A stretch of 64,000 nucleotides of DNA from Membranipora membranacea. Lineage: Eukaryota; Bryozoa; Gymnolaemata; Cheilostomatida; Membraniporidae. Below, in pieces: positions 12,674-26,116 of the stretch (position 1 is its first letter; each line of letters begins with the position of its first letter). The DNA is taken from assembly GCA_914767715.1 (NCBI GenBank), contig OU612067.1, forward strand, positions 34,570,162 to 34,634,161, given 5' to 3'. The translations under genes and the position numbers were made by a program. The notes below the pieces were generated by a model. That model made no database searches. It had not been told where the DNA came from and worked only from the letters and a program-made list of their open reading frames with translations.

Positions 12674-14095
12674 ATGTTGTTGACAGTTGGGATGGTATCA
12701 TCAGGAGCGCCGTGTCTGCTGGATATAAATATTGACATCATGATAGAAATCTGTCGCTACCTGAAGACAGGGCATGTGTGCTCCTTAGTACAGACATGTA
12801 GGGCTATGAGAGACAACCTGTATAATCCCTCCATCTGGAAGAACTCAGTCTTCAACTGCTCGGTGACATGTGAGGAAACAGCTCATAGCTTAATACAGCG
12901 AGGGATAAAAACAATATCACTCTGCAAGACAACAACACAAGAGAAGCTGATAGGAACTCTGCAGTTCTGTGCGTTAGTTGTCAGTTTGGAGGAGCTGATT
13001 GTTGACTCGGATGCGTTGCTCAGCCTGTCTGAGGCTCCTAAACCTCTACCAAGCATGAACAATATTAAGTGTATTATTGTCCATGTTTTTGAAACAGATA
13101 CGACAATGCTGAAAAATCTAACAAAAGGATTGAGAGTTGTTTTACATTCAACAAAAAGCCTCGTAAAATTGAGAGTGCGACAGTTGGAGACATCAATCTT
13201 ACTGGATATCTATTCAATGGTCACTGAGTGTCTACCATTACTTAGGGACTTTGAGCACGGCTACTTCCTCAGGTGTAATATGATATGGCTCAGAAGTACC
13301 CTTGATATGATAACCTCTGAACATTCACAAAATGGCGTCATCAAACGCTTCTGTGGAGTGCAAACAAGTATGGTTCAGCTTAGTGAAAAACTTCCCTGCC
13401 TCCAGCATCTAAGACTATTAAACTTTCGGAGAGACAGATTCAACCGTGAAGGCTGTCATGTTACATCAGTTTTGAGCTTGTCCGTTAACTGTGATTGGCC
13501 ACAGCTAAGCCTGACACAGACCAGCTTACTGCTCAACTCGTTTCCAAATCTGAGCGCGCTTGAATTTGGCTGTCAAATCAACCTTTATGACGAATGTGTT
13601 GATAACATTATAGAAACCTGTCCGTACTTGAGAGCTTTAATTATCCAAGCTTTTGGAAACGGACTGACAGAAAGCGCCTGCTCAGCGATAATATCTGGTC
13701 TACACGACTTGGAGGTTTTGGTCCTGCCCACCCATTCTCAGAGTTCCCGTATGGAGCTATCAGAAGGAAACTGGGATACTGTAGTAAATAGTTCCTCAAA
13801 GCTTACAAGTTTGCTTGGATTAAAGATTGAGGTCGAACGGCTTGAGATGTTACCGGATATGAGATATATTTCGAGTCATAATAATGACTGTAAAGTACTT
13901 AAGATTCAAAGATACCATTCAGCGCCAAGCTTGGCGAAAGTTGACAGACAATTCAGTTACATAATGCTGACTCCTAACAGTGCTGACTACTATGAGGCTG
14001 TTGGCAGCAGATTCTTTCATCCTGAAAGCGCCATAAAAAAACCTCAAAATCAACGATGCGGCAATGTGTACCGCCACATTCGAGAACACAGGTAA
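12674..14095 (+). CDS. F-box-like protein, single exon
   Basis: A 473-aa uninterrupted frame begins at ATG 12,674 (a second in-frame Met lies 6 codons on). Residues about 12-60 match the F-box pattern: a hydrophobic first helix (LLDINIDIMIEICRYL), then a VCSLVQTCRAMR-like stretch and an IW near residue 55. The rest has leucine-rich periodicity (LPCLQHLRLL, FPNLSALEFG, CPYLRALII, LHDLEVLVL), like LRR-containing F-box proteins that present substrates to SCF ubiquitin ligases. The role is inferred from architecture only. The end reads CACAG-GTAAAT: the stop overlaps a good splice donor at 14,092, so further coding exons cannot be excluded. Confidence 0.6.
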   Translation: MLLTVGMVSSGAPCLLDINIDIMIEICRYLKTGHVCSLVQTCRAMRDNLYNPSIWKNSVFNCSVTCEETAHSLIQRGIKTISLCKTTTQEKLIGTLQFCALVVSLEELIVDSDALLSLSEAPKPLPSMNNIKCIIVHVFETDTTMLKNLTKGLRVVLHSTKSLVKLRVRQLETSILLDIYSMVTECLPLLRDFEHGYFLRCNMIWLRSTLDMITSEHSQNGVIKRFCGVQTSMVQLSEKLPCLQHLRLLNFRRDRFNREGCHVTSVLSLSVNCDWPQLSLTQTSLLLNSFPNLSALEFGCQINLYDECVDNIIETCPYLRALIIQAFGNGLTESACSAIISGLHDLEVLVLPTHSQSSRMELSEGNWDTVVNSSSKLTSLLGLKIEVERLEMLPDMRYISSHNNDCKVLKIQRYHSAPSLAKVDRQFSYIMLTPNSADYYEAVGSRFFHPESAIKKPQNQRCGNVYRHIREHR

Positions 14096-15934
14096 ATAGT
14101 CACTAGCCATCAAACACGACACACCATTTATTACGTATCAGATATTAGTTTTGATACAGCGTATTTTATCTTCTATAATAACCAAACCTAGGAACCGAGC
14201 AAAAAACTTTGGTGCGTTTTTACAGAGGTGTTGTTAATCAGCGATACTTATTAATGCCTGAAGTTAAAACAGACACAGAAATAGTGATCTTGTCATAAGT
14301 TACGCAAAATTTTCATTTTGTTTTTCCAAAATGTTTTTCTCTAAAACCCTGATTTTGTAAAAAATCAAAATAAAAAAAATTCATAGACATGCAGCATTAT
14401 CTCATGTAGTTTAACATCACTCTGAGATGAATTGATGAGTTTTTTATTTAACATCAGAATATTCTAAGAGAATTTGCGATATACATCACCAAAGTTCTCT
14501 ACAGTCTACGTTAATCACCATGCAGGAGTTTATATTGCAGAGTCAATCATCACAGGATGTTTGGAGAAAAGTAAATTGTTGTGGATACAAGTGATAATCT
14601 TTTGCAGCCTATTATTTGATATCTAGTTAAATATTGTCTTGATTTGTTTTTTGACAGTGATATGATAGTAGTGTACAGTTAAGATACTGGTGTAGACACC
14701 AGAAATGTGTGATGGAGCAGTTAAACCGTTTAACCTCCTAGCCTGGGAGGGTACTTCCCTCCTCATTCCACTGAAGGATGGCAATTTGTTTTTAATGAAC
14801 AAACCGAACATTATCACTATATCTTAGCAGCAGGATGATCGATTGAAGGAAGCAGGGTTTGCCTTGGTACCAGTTAACGAACTTGATTTACTGTATCTCA
14901 ATAATATATTAATAATTCAGATGAGAAGGATAAACATAACCATCGTTGTGTTGATTAGCTTTGTTAGTAGATTAAAAGCAAAATAGATGCAGCCAACAGT
15001 GGTATTTTAGGCATACGTACCAAGATATGATCACAGAACAAGGATATATAAGATTTGATAAATGCTCGCAAATAAAACAAAAATGCGTATAATTACTTCA
15101 GTTGGGTTTTAATGAAGCAGTGTGAGATGTTGCACGCTTTTGTACTGAAGTAGTAGCCTAAGTTTTGATGAATAACTCCAACTGGCTGAAAATTTTACCT
15201 GATCGGTGGCAGCAAAGGTAGAGGTTTGAGATTTAATTCCTTGATGAATTGTGCACTCATTTTGAAGTTGTTTGTTCTGGCCTACGACAACGTTGTGCCC
15301 ATACCAGCTCAATCCCTACAAACTGTAATACGTTGCATTATAATACTACGAGAAAAATTGTCATAAAACTCAAAAATCAACTAATCAATACTTAGTAGAG
15401 CACTCATTGGGCGGTCTATAAATTGATTAAAAGCTAGCTCATGGTTAGCTTGTTAAGACACAGGCTAGCTCATGGTATAAATAATAATATTCTTGTTTTT
15501 TTGATTGGAGGCAACAGCAAAACATATAGGAACACTTTTACCAACATATTAATTCAATATTCATAACATTATGATTAACAAAATGTATAATAAATATGAT
15601 AAATGCATAAAAGTGCAAAGTAACTGTTGGATTCTACAAGCACATAATTTATAAGAGTTGTCTATTCTTGAACTTTCATAAAAAAATAAGAAGACAATTC
15701 TGAAAACCTAGAAATGGTTTTCATGAGTCAAGTACAAACCATTTAAATCACATAAACCGGAAGTCAACACAACAGCAAAGGAAATTTTTTCTCAATCAGA
15801 GTCAATCCCAGATATTATTCATCTTGACTGCTGATAAAATACAATTTAAAAGTTATACTAGAGTTCTGAGACTAAGTTAGACATTGCTATCGCTAGCAGA
15901 ACTTCCATGCCAACATACTGTATGAACAAATAAA
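14096..15934. other. Intergenic region with no recognised gene
   Basis: AT-rich sequence between the F-box gene and AP-3 mu. It has a repeated 'gctagctcatggt' (about 15,433 and 15,464). Short frames in both strands lack family or splice support. Confidence 0.45.
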
Positions 15935-18900
15935 ATGATTCATAGCTTGTTCATTGTCAACAAGACAGGGTAAGTTTACTCAAAGAAACATGGATTGATT
16001 GATTTACAAACACTCACTGACTACAGCCCCACACATTCACGCTGATTTGCCTGTACAGCTCACTTTAGTGTTTGGATACATGCTTATTACGCTTATTATG
16101 CTTACAGTACTAGTTAAATTTGCATTTTCTCTAGCCTGTTTGATAACAACTCATTGAACAAAATTTGTCAAAGTAGGTAGACTACCTTCACAAATTGCAT
16201 TCCAACAACTGAGCTGAAATCCCTAGTAGGCTATGGACAATATTAATTTTATATACAACATAAGCTTATACTGTGACTCAAGTAGGACTAAGCAAATCAA
16301 ACGCTTAATAGTCCTACTCTACTCTAAAAATAATGTCATATGACAGTAGATGTGTCCCTATTTTAGAGATGTCTTTATGGAGAAGCACTGGAAGAGTGTT
16401 ATACCAAAGTCTATATGTGATTACTTCTTTGAAGCGCAGAGACAGGTGAATAAATAAATTAGGTTGCAGACTTGGTTGTAGACAGAACTCAAATTATTGC
16501 ATTTGCCTGTAGCCTCAGCAACAGATAGTGACATATCATATCCTTTCATTTTTTTCCAGTCACTAGGTCAAACACTTTTGATAACAAGTGTTACCAGCGA
16601 TATCAATATATTGATAATTACTAACTAATGAGTATCACCGATGGTATAGTTACCCGTAACACGTAACACGTAACCGTGACACGGACATTAAGGATTATAC
16701 GGAATGAAAGGAAAGAGGAAAAACTCCATATCCTACAGATTTCCGTAATCGATATGTTTTAAACTTGTGTTTCATAATGTACTGAGCTCATCCAAGTCCT
16801 AGATGTGCTTAAAAGTTATCTCCCTGTCAAATTCAGTGACAATTGGATAAGGAGAACGCCTACCCACCCTTCCTGCTATAGGATTTATTTATTAACCTTA
16901 GATTTTCGGTTATATTTTTCTCCATTGTCATAAAATGCAATAAATGTGGTTCTGTTCAGTGAGCTTTAATCCTTTCCAACATAGACACAGTTACTGTTTT
17001 TAGTTTTGCCTGTCCGATTTGTTATTCTGTTATTTGAACAGGCGACGAGTAATGATGATGTACCACCGGTTATAAGCTGTCCTCATCACTATCTTATAAA
17101 TATCTACAGGAACGGGCTCTTCTTCATCGCCGTAGTCACTAATGAGGTGAGAACCAACATCTCAGGCTAATGTCAACAGAAAGCATTGCATTTAAAAACA
17201 TGTGTAGTACAGTTAGTGATGTTAGCTTTAGATTTTAAATATTCTCAACGATAGGTAATTAATTACTCAACACAATATTCCATCATGGTTCTCATACTGA
17301 TGACATATTCCATTACGTTCATATAAAAATTAGCTGATTGTGATCATCTTAAAATTGGGATTGGTATATTTTATGTTTCAGGTGCCGCCTCTGTTAGTTA
17401 TAGAACTTCTACACAGAATTATGGAAGTCATTAAAGATTATTTTGGTGGAGTCAGTGAGAGCATCATCAAAGAGCAGTATGTCATCGTCTATGAGGTAAG
17501 CTCTGTGGCTCTGCTGCTTCGATTGAACTAGAACATCAAAGACATCATGTGATAAAATAGCTTCTTATTTTTTGTATCACATATTTGGTAATTTTTCGCC
17601 ATCCTCTAACTAAAACAGAAGTTTTGTCAAGAGTTAGACATGGTAGCACCACTGAATGTATGTTTATGTTTTGTTCCTTATTTATTGTACATACATGTAT
17701 CATCGCTGAATGTATTTTTATGTTCTTTATTTTGTAGTTATTAGATGAGATTTTAGATAATGGATTCCCTCTAGTTACAGAGACTAATATTCTCAAAGAA
17801 CTCATCAAACCTCCAAATATACTCAGAAGTATCCAAGATGTCGTCATGAACACTTCTTCTGGGTTAGTAGTCTGTCTGTCGTGTCTGAGGACTTCCCAAT
17901 AAAAAATCACAACAAGATTGTTGTCCTGATTAGGCCTACACAACTACTTACATATTCCAACCGAGTTGCACCCTTTTTTTGAGAGATCACAACTCTTGTA
18001 AATCTGTGTTTACTGCTGTATCTTGCTCACATGACAAATCAAGTCATGGAAAATAAACCCTAATTAATTAACCTGCCCTCAAAGTAAGTCTTCAACAATA
18101 TGATAATTAACTACATAATTTTAGGAAACAGAAGCATTGATTAACCAGTTATTTTTTAAACTCATGTTGTCTTTCGAGATCATTGTAAAAACAGCCCTTC
18201 TAGTCTAACAATTTATGTCATGTAAATGTTAAATACATCACTGTCTGTGAATGTGTGCTGACTGGTTATAACTAACTGTGTTATATCGGCAGGGTGGCAA
18301 TGAACCTACCAGCTGGACAGTTATCTAATGTACCATGGCGTCGTGCCGGAGTCAGATACGCTAATAATGAGGCTTACTTTGACTGTATAGAAGAGATAGA
18401 CGCTATTATAGATAAATCAGGTGGACTCGTTACATGTGAAGTTCAGGGATATGTAAGTATTAGAGTGATATACAAATCCTTTTCTATTGTTGAGGTTCTT
18501 CATAATTGTTAATTTGAATTGTAATTATTCAGTCTTCTACTTCTCCGATGAGGCTGAGTATACTGGGTACTGTCTAATCCTGCCTATCACAACTGTTTAT
18601 CTCTAGTTGGACCTGTTGTGCTACTATTCTGGTCATGTTTTCTCAATGCTGATGAAGTTTTGCTTAGGCCCGATATTTGTTTCAACACATCCAATAAACA
18701 TCAGTCACATGTTCTACTTATTATCTCTTATAGATTGACTGTTTAGTGAAGTTGTCTGGTATGCCGGATTTAACGATGAACTTTGTGAACCCGAGACTTT
18801 TAGATGATGTCAGTTTCCACCCATGTGTCAGATACAAGCGATGGGAGGTAAGATCACCTTATATACTCATAATTATGACATCAGATTGTTGTGCAGGTAA

Positions 18901-21199
18901 TAACTGACAACTTGACTGATTCTTATTTGTCATCAGTTACAGGAAAAAAGGAAAAGTAATACTTGATGATTTTCCTTTTCTGCTGTAATAGCTTGTTATC
19001 ACTATTTACATGTATTTAATGTATTGTTTGACTTATTTATTTACTTATTATTCTTTTGTTTTATGAGCACACTGACTTTAATTCGTTGTTGTTTTAATCT
19101 TTTTGTAGTCGGAGAAAGTTCTATCATTTGTACCTCCAGATGGACAGTTTAGATTGGTATCATATCATATATCAGCACAAAAGTGAGTGTTTATTATACA
19201 ATCTCTCTGCGACTCAGTATGTCTGTGTGTATTAACACTGTTTAGACAGTAAGATCACTATGTTCCAGACAGTGAGTCTAAATTATGATGTCAAGCCATA
19301 TTGATCTCTGTATAATGAGCCAACAGCAGTCAGCACTAAACTTTATTCTGAAACTCATATTTTTGTATTCTCTAGTTGTCTTCTCTTGTAACTGTTGATG
19401 ATAAAGAACACAACTCCCAATAAGAGCAGCATTCTTTTCTATTCTATATGTATAAAGTAACTGTTATTCCTAGAGAGAGGATTATGTCTGCAGTCTTCAT
19501 TTGAGGTAACAGGTAGTATTGTTGGATTATTTCCTATCACAGAGGTGTATTATGTACTGTTAATACTATTCTATTGTTGTGTTTAGTAATATACAAGTAC
19601 CGATATACGCTCGACATAATATAGTCTATCGGGAAGGAAGTAGTGGCAGATTCGAATTAACTCTCGGACATAAAAACACCGCTGGGAAAACTGTAAGTAT
19701 CACTTCAGTTAAACTCCATCTAGCCGATGACATTCTATGTATCGTGTGAGGGTCAGCCACCATCATCATTTGGATTCTCTGAGTGTACGATTTAATTATG
19801 CCTGAAAAAGGTTGATGATAATGTTTGGATAGTGCGATGATGGGCCTTGATTCGACAGGTTCAACAAACTAACCTAAAAACTCATTATCCAGCAACAAAT
19901 TCTTCTGCATCAGTGCATGTGCATTATATGATACACCATGTATTGCTGCTGGTGTCTCGTCTTTCTGTAGTGCTGTGTGTCTTGAGAGAGATTGTTTTAT
20001 TGCGTATCATCAGTGATGAAGCGAAACTATGGTCACCATAAGAAGGTGTTGTCATTTAGGAGTCTGATACTAAAAGGTATGAAACTGTATATCTGTAGTG
20101 ATTATCTGCTCACAGGTAGAGAAGGTTTCTGTAGAGACGACATTCCCTAAATCAGTACTTAGTGTCAGTATGACCCCGTCTCAAGGTCGTTATACATTCG
20201 ACCCGACCACTAAAATAATGACGTGGGACGTGGGAGAAATGGAACCAGGAAAGAGTCCAAATCTCAAAGGTAAGTCTGACATACTCTGAGTTCTCAATCA
20301 GTCTTAGTGTTATATCAGGGCAAAGTGACATTCATATGAAAATCCGGTAGTCTTGGAAGAAAATTAATTGAAGCGGACTGAGTTGATCTGGGCTTTGAGT
20401 TATAATCTGCTTCAACTGACAGTTTGGATATGTGAATGTTAGTTAAAGTCAGTTGTGGTCACTTGATTGAGACCATTTGACACAAAAGCTGTGTGACATC
20501 ACGGGGTAATTACAGAACAGTGATAATAGTGGTTAGGGTGCGACAACCACTATCATAGCAGTGTGCTGAGATAGATCAAATCTGTATCCCTGGCATAGTC
20601 GTGATAGAACTTTTAATCAGACCGCACATATCAGATGGTACACATTGTATATAATGATAGCTGTATTATTATAACATGAAGTATACCTCTTATAACTGTA
20701 TTATTATAACAGGAAGTATAGCTCTTATATCAGGAGGAGAGATACCGGAGATGACTCCAAGTCTTAATCTAAAGTTCCAGTTGAGCGGATACACAGCATC
20801 AGGGGTCAGAGTTCATCGGGTCGACTGTTACGGAGAGGTATGTGCTATACAACATATATAGAGTACATTGTACACATCAAATATCGACCGTGATTTAGTG
20901 ATTTCAGCCAGTTTTAAATTTCCCGGACTGCTGAATACTCAGAAATATTTTGTGAAGAAGTAAACCCAATCGCGGCTTATGTAACAAGTAAATAACATAA
21001 ACAGGCCATATACTTATTCTCATGGAGTGTTGTTCAAAATGAATATTATGTGGAATCCAAGACTCTGCCTCAACTCATTGACAACAATACAATGATCGCT
21101 GCTCATGTTTTAAACCTTACGTTTTGTTTACAGAAATACAAACCATTCAAGGGAGTAAAATACAACACAAGAGCCGGAAGGTTCCAGATTAGAACTTAA
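15935..21199 (+). CDS. AP3M1: AP-3 complex subunit mu
   Basis: Twelve exons: 15935-15969, 16367-16445, 17042-17146, 17382-17495, 17738-17862, 18293-18452, 18734-18847, 19109-19182, 19587-19692, 20116-20269, 20713-20837 and 21134-21199. The total is 1,257 bp, or 418 aa, the length I know for vertebrate AP3M1. All junctions are GT-AG and in phase. The N-terminus (MIHSLFIVNKTGDVFMEKHW) is the longin-like sigma/mu domain; the rest is the mu-homology domain, with LSNVPWRRAGVRYANNEAYF, LSGMPDLTMNF, NPRLLDDVSFHPC, YTFDPTTKIMTWDVG and the C-terminal KYKPFKGVKYNTRAGRFQIR. AP-3 mu binds tyrosine-based sorting signals and directs cargo from endosomes to lysosomes and related organelles. AATAAA lies at 21,236-21,241. 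Whether it corresponds to AP3M1 or AP3M2 is not decidable; invertebrates usually have one. Confidence 0.97.
20661..20731 (+). repeat. 35-bp tandem duplication across an AP-3 mu splice acceptor
   Basis: 'ctgtattattataacaTg' at 20,661 is repeated 35 bp later as 'ctgtattattataacaGg' at 20,696, followed in both copies by near-identical 'aagtata-ctcttata'. Only the second copy has the AG used for exon 11 (20,713). Confidence 0.85.
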
Positions 21200-22900
21200 G
21201 AACATATGACATTCATATTAATGTTCACAGCTATGAATAAAATATAGAAGTCGCAGAGAAATCCACTTTTTTACTGCATAGTTTTCTTCCGCAGAGTCTC
21301 AGTTTAATCAAACTGATGTTGGTCGGATAGTTAGCACATTGTTTTCTGGATTATTAGGATAAAACAGTTTTGTAATGATTGGGTGAGAATAGTTTCACAT
21401 TTACTGATAGTTTCACTGGACCAGATTTTACTTATTTTGTACCTCACGATTATTATACAAGTATTATATCAATAAACTATTATTTATTCCATTCACAGAG
21501 AACTTACAAATTCTAATGATTTCAAACATGAGTGATCTTTGATGGTTTAATCAATAGAGAAATATATGAAAAAAATGTATGTATGTATTATTCATACAAA
21601 CAAGAGTTGTCCCTTTTTGTTGCAAGGGGGACTGACACACACACCAATCAAAACAGCCATGGGAAAGAGGCAGACATAACTAAACCAATCACACCAGTCA
21701 CGTATTGGCTCTACATACAATAAATGAGGTCAATCATGGCAAAAACCAGCTAACACTAAGGGTAGATGGAGACAGCTTGTTATAGGCAGAGCTAGTCTGC
21801 GCCCCCCCAGACTTTTGCCTCTCGCCCGACGGCCCCCCGGCAGAGCTAATCTTTTCCATCCAGTGAGGGTGGATATACCCAGCCTCCCTGGATGGACTAT
21901 AATGAGATGCGTGTTCACCGTTACAGCCTTAGTAATATACACCTTCTAGTATTATAATGTTATATAGTTGATATTCAGTACAGTTTTACTCTTTAGTAAA
22001 GAAAGATTCTTTATTTGAGTGAATTATCGGAGCAGCAGGTGTATATACATCATTCACATAAATAACCCAAAAGTGAGAGGGAAGCACATAGTGATTCGAT
22101 TATGGGGAAGCACCGAGATCAAGTTTGATCGATCTACCTGTATTTGGAATATCCCCCCTCAACAGATCACTGCCGGAGGGGAGCAATCCCCCCTCAACAG
22201 ATCACTGCCGGAGGGGAGCAACTCCAAATGTTGGCAAATGTATCAAATTTGATAAGGGAGCACATAGATTAATATAATAATGACGTTGTGCAGTAATCAG
22301 ATCATAAGGGAGAATATAAGTCAATATTTCCCCATTGCTGAAGATGTGCCTATTATGATATAATAAGATATTACGAGAGGATCTACTCAGTCAGCAGCTG
22401 TAGAATGAGGGATACAAACAAAAACAAGAAAATTTCTGTACAGCTTATCTCAGATCAGAACTGTACGTTACGTTGTAATAGTGAGAAAACCTAACAGGAG
22501 TACAGAAGGTGTCATTAACAAAAATGAGGGGTCACAGTCATAATGAAGATCAAAATACTTAGAAAACAAGGTGGAGACAAGGCATAATCAGAATTGTGCT
22601 ACAGAAAAAATTGTCAGCGAGTAAACATCGAAGTGATTTTTTTCGTGAGGAGGTAACATAATAAAAGGATTTGCATTGATTGATAAGAGTGTCGTGTTAT
22701 GAGTTGTGTGAATGCTCGATGTCTTATGCTGCTTTGGGAGCTGGCAGCATTGGAAGAAATACTGAGACTGGGAAGTGATGAGGCTGATTCTCTCAGAAAA
22801 CTCACATCCGTATAGAACATTATATTTTAGAATATTATAATACAGGCTATACTATGTCACTTATATGCGGTTGGGAATCTTTCCTAGTTGATTGAGTTAT
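21200..22900. other. Intergenic, between convergent AP-3 mu and phospholipase genes
   Basis: Holds the AP-3 mu 3' end, a C-rich block at about 21,800-21,845, and a 35-bp tandem duplication at about 22,150-22,221. I see no supportable gene; frames here lack domains. Confidence 0.45.
22150..22221. repeat. 35-bp tandem duplication (two copies)
   Basis: A unit starting 'tcccccctcaacagatcac' and ending 'ggaggggagcaa' is present twice in tandem, offset by 35 bp, with no mismatch seen. Confidence 0.85.
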
Positions 22901-25900
22901 TTACAGTTTATCGAGGACGTACTGTATGAACTTAGCGCTGGCGAGTATAGCTAAGTGCTCTCCTCCCTCGTCGATGATTGTGTGATCAAACTTATATTTA
23001 CCGCTATCCCACTGATCACATCCCATTAGACTTACATCGTTCACTGTACCGTCTCCCTGTCCATACTTCACATACGGAGACGAGTCAGGGAACATCGAGC
23101 CCTGTAACACACAGTAAATATAACACGGTCAACAAAACATAACTCATACATATGTACTGTGCTGAAATATGTGCACAGGGAACAAGGGATCGATAGGTAT
23201 GATGAGTCATCACATAATTATATCTGTGTTGGTTTCATGGACTGAATTTAAATTTTCTCAAATGTTGAAGCGTCTAACTATACCACAATAAATGTGGTTT
23301 GATGCAAGGACTGTTAGGTTTTCAAAAATATGTGTATATGTCACCCTGGTCTTACTGAGCAGGAAAGACTTACAGTATAGGTGAATTGTAGAGGAGTAGA
23401 TATATTCCATCCATGTACACAGTAGACAGGAACTCCTGGGTGCATTGTCGTCACATTCACTAAATTCTTAGTGTTCTCTCTCAAGTCGTATAAGTAAGGG
23501 AAGTTAATATCCTGTAAGAGAGTAGATGGTTATATAAGGGTAGTAAGCACAGAGCTAAGACATCTAACTCAGTAAGCACAGAGCCAAGACGTCTATCACG
23601 GTCCGTACAGAGTCGAGAGGATCCCTTTAGTTTCAAACATTGAAGATAAAGCTTTTAAGCTTTTAAAGGAGGAAGAGAAATAAGAGGAAGTGGTTAGTTA
23701 TGGCTGCTTATAGCAGACCATCCCCCATAGATAATGTCATATAACCATGAGAAATCAGATGACATCATATTTGACTCGATTACAAAACATTCCACAGGTC
23801 ACATGATAATAAAAAGGACATAATTGTGTAGAAGAAAAACTCCTCTTTGATTACATCCTTATCTTATTAAATGCACTACTGTTTGGCTGATTGCCAGCTC
23901 ATGAAATGATTCACAGACATTGTGAAGAGCATCCAGTTATCTTTATATGTAATGGTACAAGGCTCTTGGACTATCCTTCAGTGCTCAAAAAGGTCGAAAT
24001 GACAGTCCTTCCTGAGTGTTGTAGTTATATTACAGAAAGCCTTTCAGGGGCAAATACATTAAATAGCAGCAAACCTTCAAAGCTTACCCTTGCTTGAAAT
24101 CCGATTGTAAACCAGTACAGAGATAAAGTCAACCACTGGCTGTTGATTACTAATCTTAAGTTTAAAAGTAACCAGAAAGTATGGCGATAATAATACAGAG
24201 AAGCTGCCTTCAGCTGTTTAACAGGACATCAGCCGATAATATGAAACTGACTCTTATAATATAACTGAGAGCCTGCGACACTGGTAGGTCACCACTTCCT
24301 GTATCGCTCTGATATAACAGTTGTGACAGGATAGCGATACCCCCATCTATGTATATATGAATGTCAATGTCCTGTTTGTGAGTCTTCTAAACAGTAACCA
24401 AAGTGGAATATCCGCATTAAACAGCTCAGACATAAGGAAAGAGTAATCTATACACAGTGAGTGTCAGGTGGGAATTATGGAATACAGTCAACCATTGCTT
24501 AGAGTTGAAAATCACCACATATAATATCAGAAGCTCTGCTATCATACAACTGTTCAGTTACTATCGCCTGTCGTCGAGGGCAAAATTGATCGAAATATTG
24601 AAGTATTGCATAAGCTATTGTCAACAGAGATCCACAGTCGTAAAATGACCAACTATATCAATCTTTGTCTAACTCTAAATTAGTCTACATTCCCGACCTT
24701 TAGCACCAGAGCGCTCACCTTGGCAAAATCAGCAATGTCCATAGCTGTGTAGTTTCTCTTTGGTGTGATGATAAATGGGAAGTCAGCGGTCCAGGTCCAT
24801 GACGTTACGTAAGGCAGCAGGAAGGCGGAGCTTGGGAATGTCCTCTGCATGGGACGTACAGATATAGCTGATATAAACATCTCTCCTAATGTGTCTCCTG
24901 TAATCAGATATCATGTATGTATATATATATATACGTATATATAATACTTCTGAGAATTCAGCTCATATCTGAGACTAACAAATGTTGATGTAGTTATGAT
25001 TTGGTATCTCTTTTATTGTCATCAGGCTTTAATTTTCTAAGGTCATACAAATGTTAATATCATGATAATATCATCTTAACTTCTCACCATTATTATTTAT
25101 GCAAACTTGTTTGAAATTTCCAAAGTCCAATTCATTATAATAGAAACAAGACAAGGTGAACACAGTGAATAAGACAGCGATGCTTTACATTTGTAATAGG
25201 CTATGAATCTGAATGAATATTGTGCTATTTTCCCATAACACTAACTTGTATAAGATGCTGCAATGTTTTCATTATAAATAGTTCATATGAAGACATGTTC
25301 ATGTAGACTTTGGTTCCTCATCTCAGCAGACATCATTGTGTAAATGTAGATCTATACACATAACCATTATAACTGTGGTTAGTCCTAGACCACTAAACAA
25401 TGGAGCAATAAAAGCATCATAACCTGCACAGGGAAGTACTGAGATACGAGATACACACAGCACCATAAAACAGTGAACAGATAAAACAGCTACTAACAAC
25501 CACCTACCTGAAGCATACAGCCTGAAAAGCTTAGCAGCTCCGCCAAGCGGTGCGGACAGGGCCACATACCCTGCTACATACTTGTCCTTCCAGCTCTGAG
25601 GCTTACTGTTCATGAATGATGTAAATATCTACAGACAAGGATCATCATTTACTGACAGAAATAAACTTCCCAAATAATAATTATGTCTGTAACACATAAA
25701 AACAAGTAATTTACAACTATTTCTTTTTGAAAATTTCTGTTTTAATCTTTTCAACCAAGTAGAAGAAATAATTTTGGTTAAGTTGGTTTAATAAATTTCC
25801 TGCATACAGAGTTGCTCCGCTTTGAGCTTTCTGCTTACCAGAGTAAGAGCAACTCTAAATGCAAGTGAATTAGAACAAGGATATATCAATTATCTTCCTG

Positions 25901-26074
25901 TGTAAAAATATATAATAACACAGCCACTGGATTTTTGGTTTTGATGTTGTCTGGTTCTTCAAGTATCACGACAGATAAATCTACAGACATAATACCTATC
26001 ATTATTCTACAAGTTACATCAGACAAAATTAAAATTAAAATTCTCTACCTCCATAAGAGTACAGTGTGAGAGTC

Positions 26075-26116
<42 letters not shown>

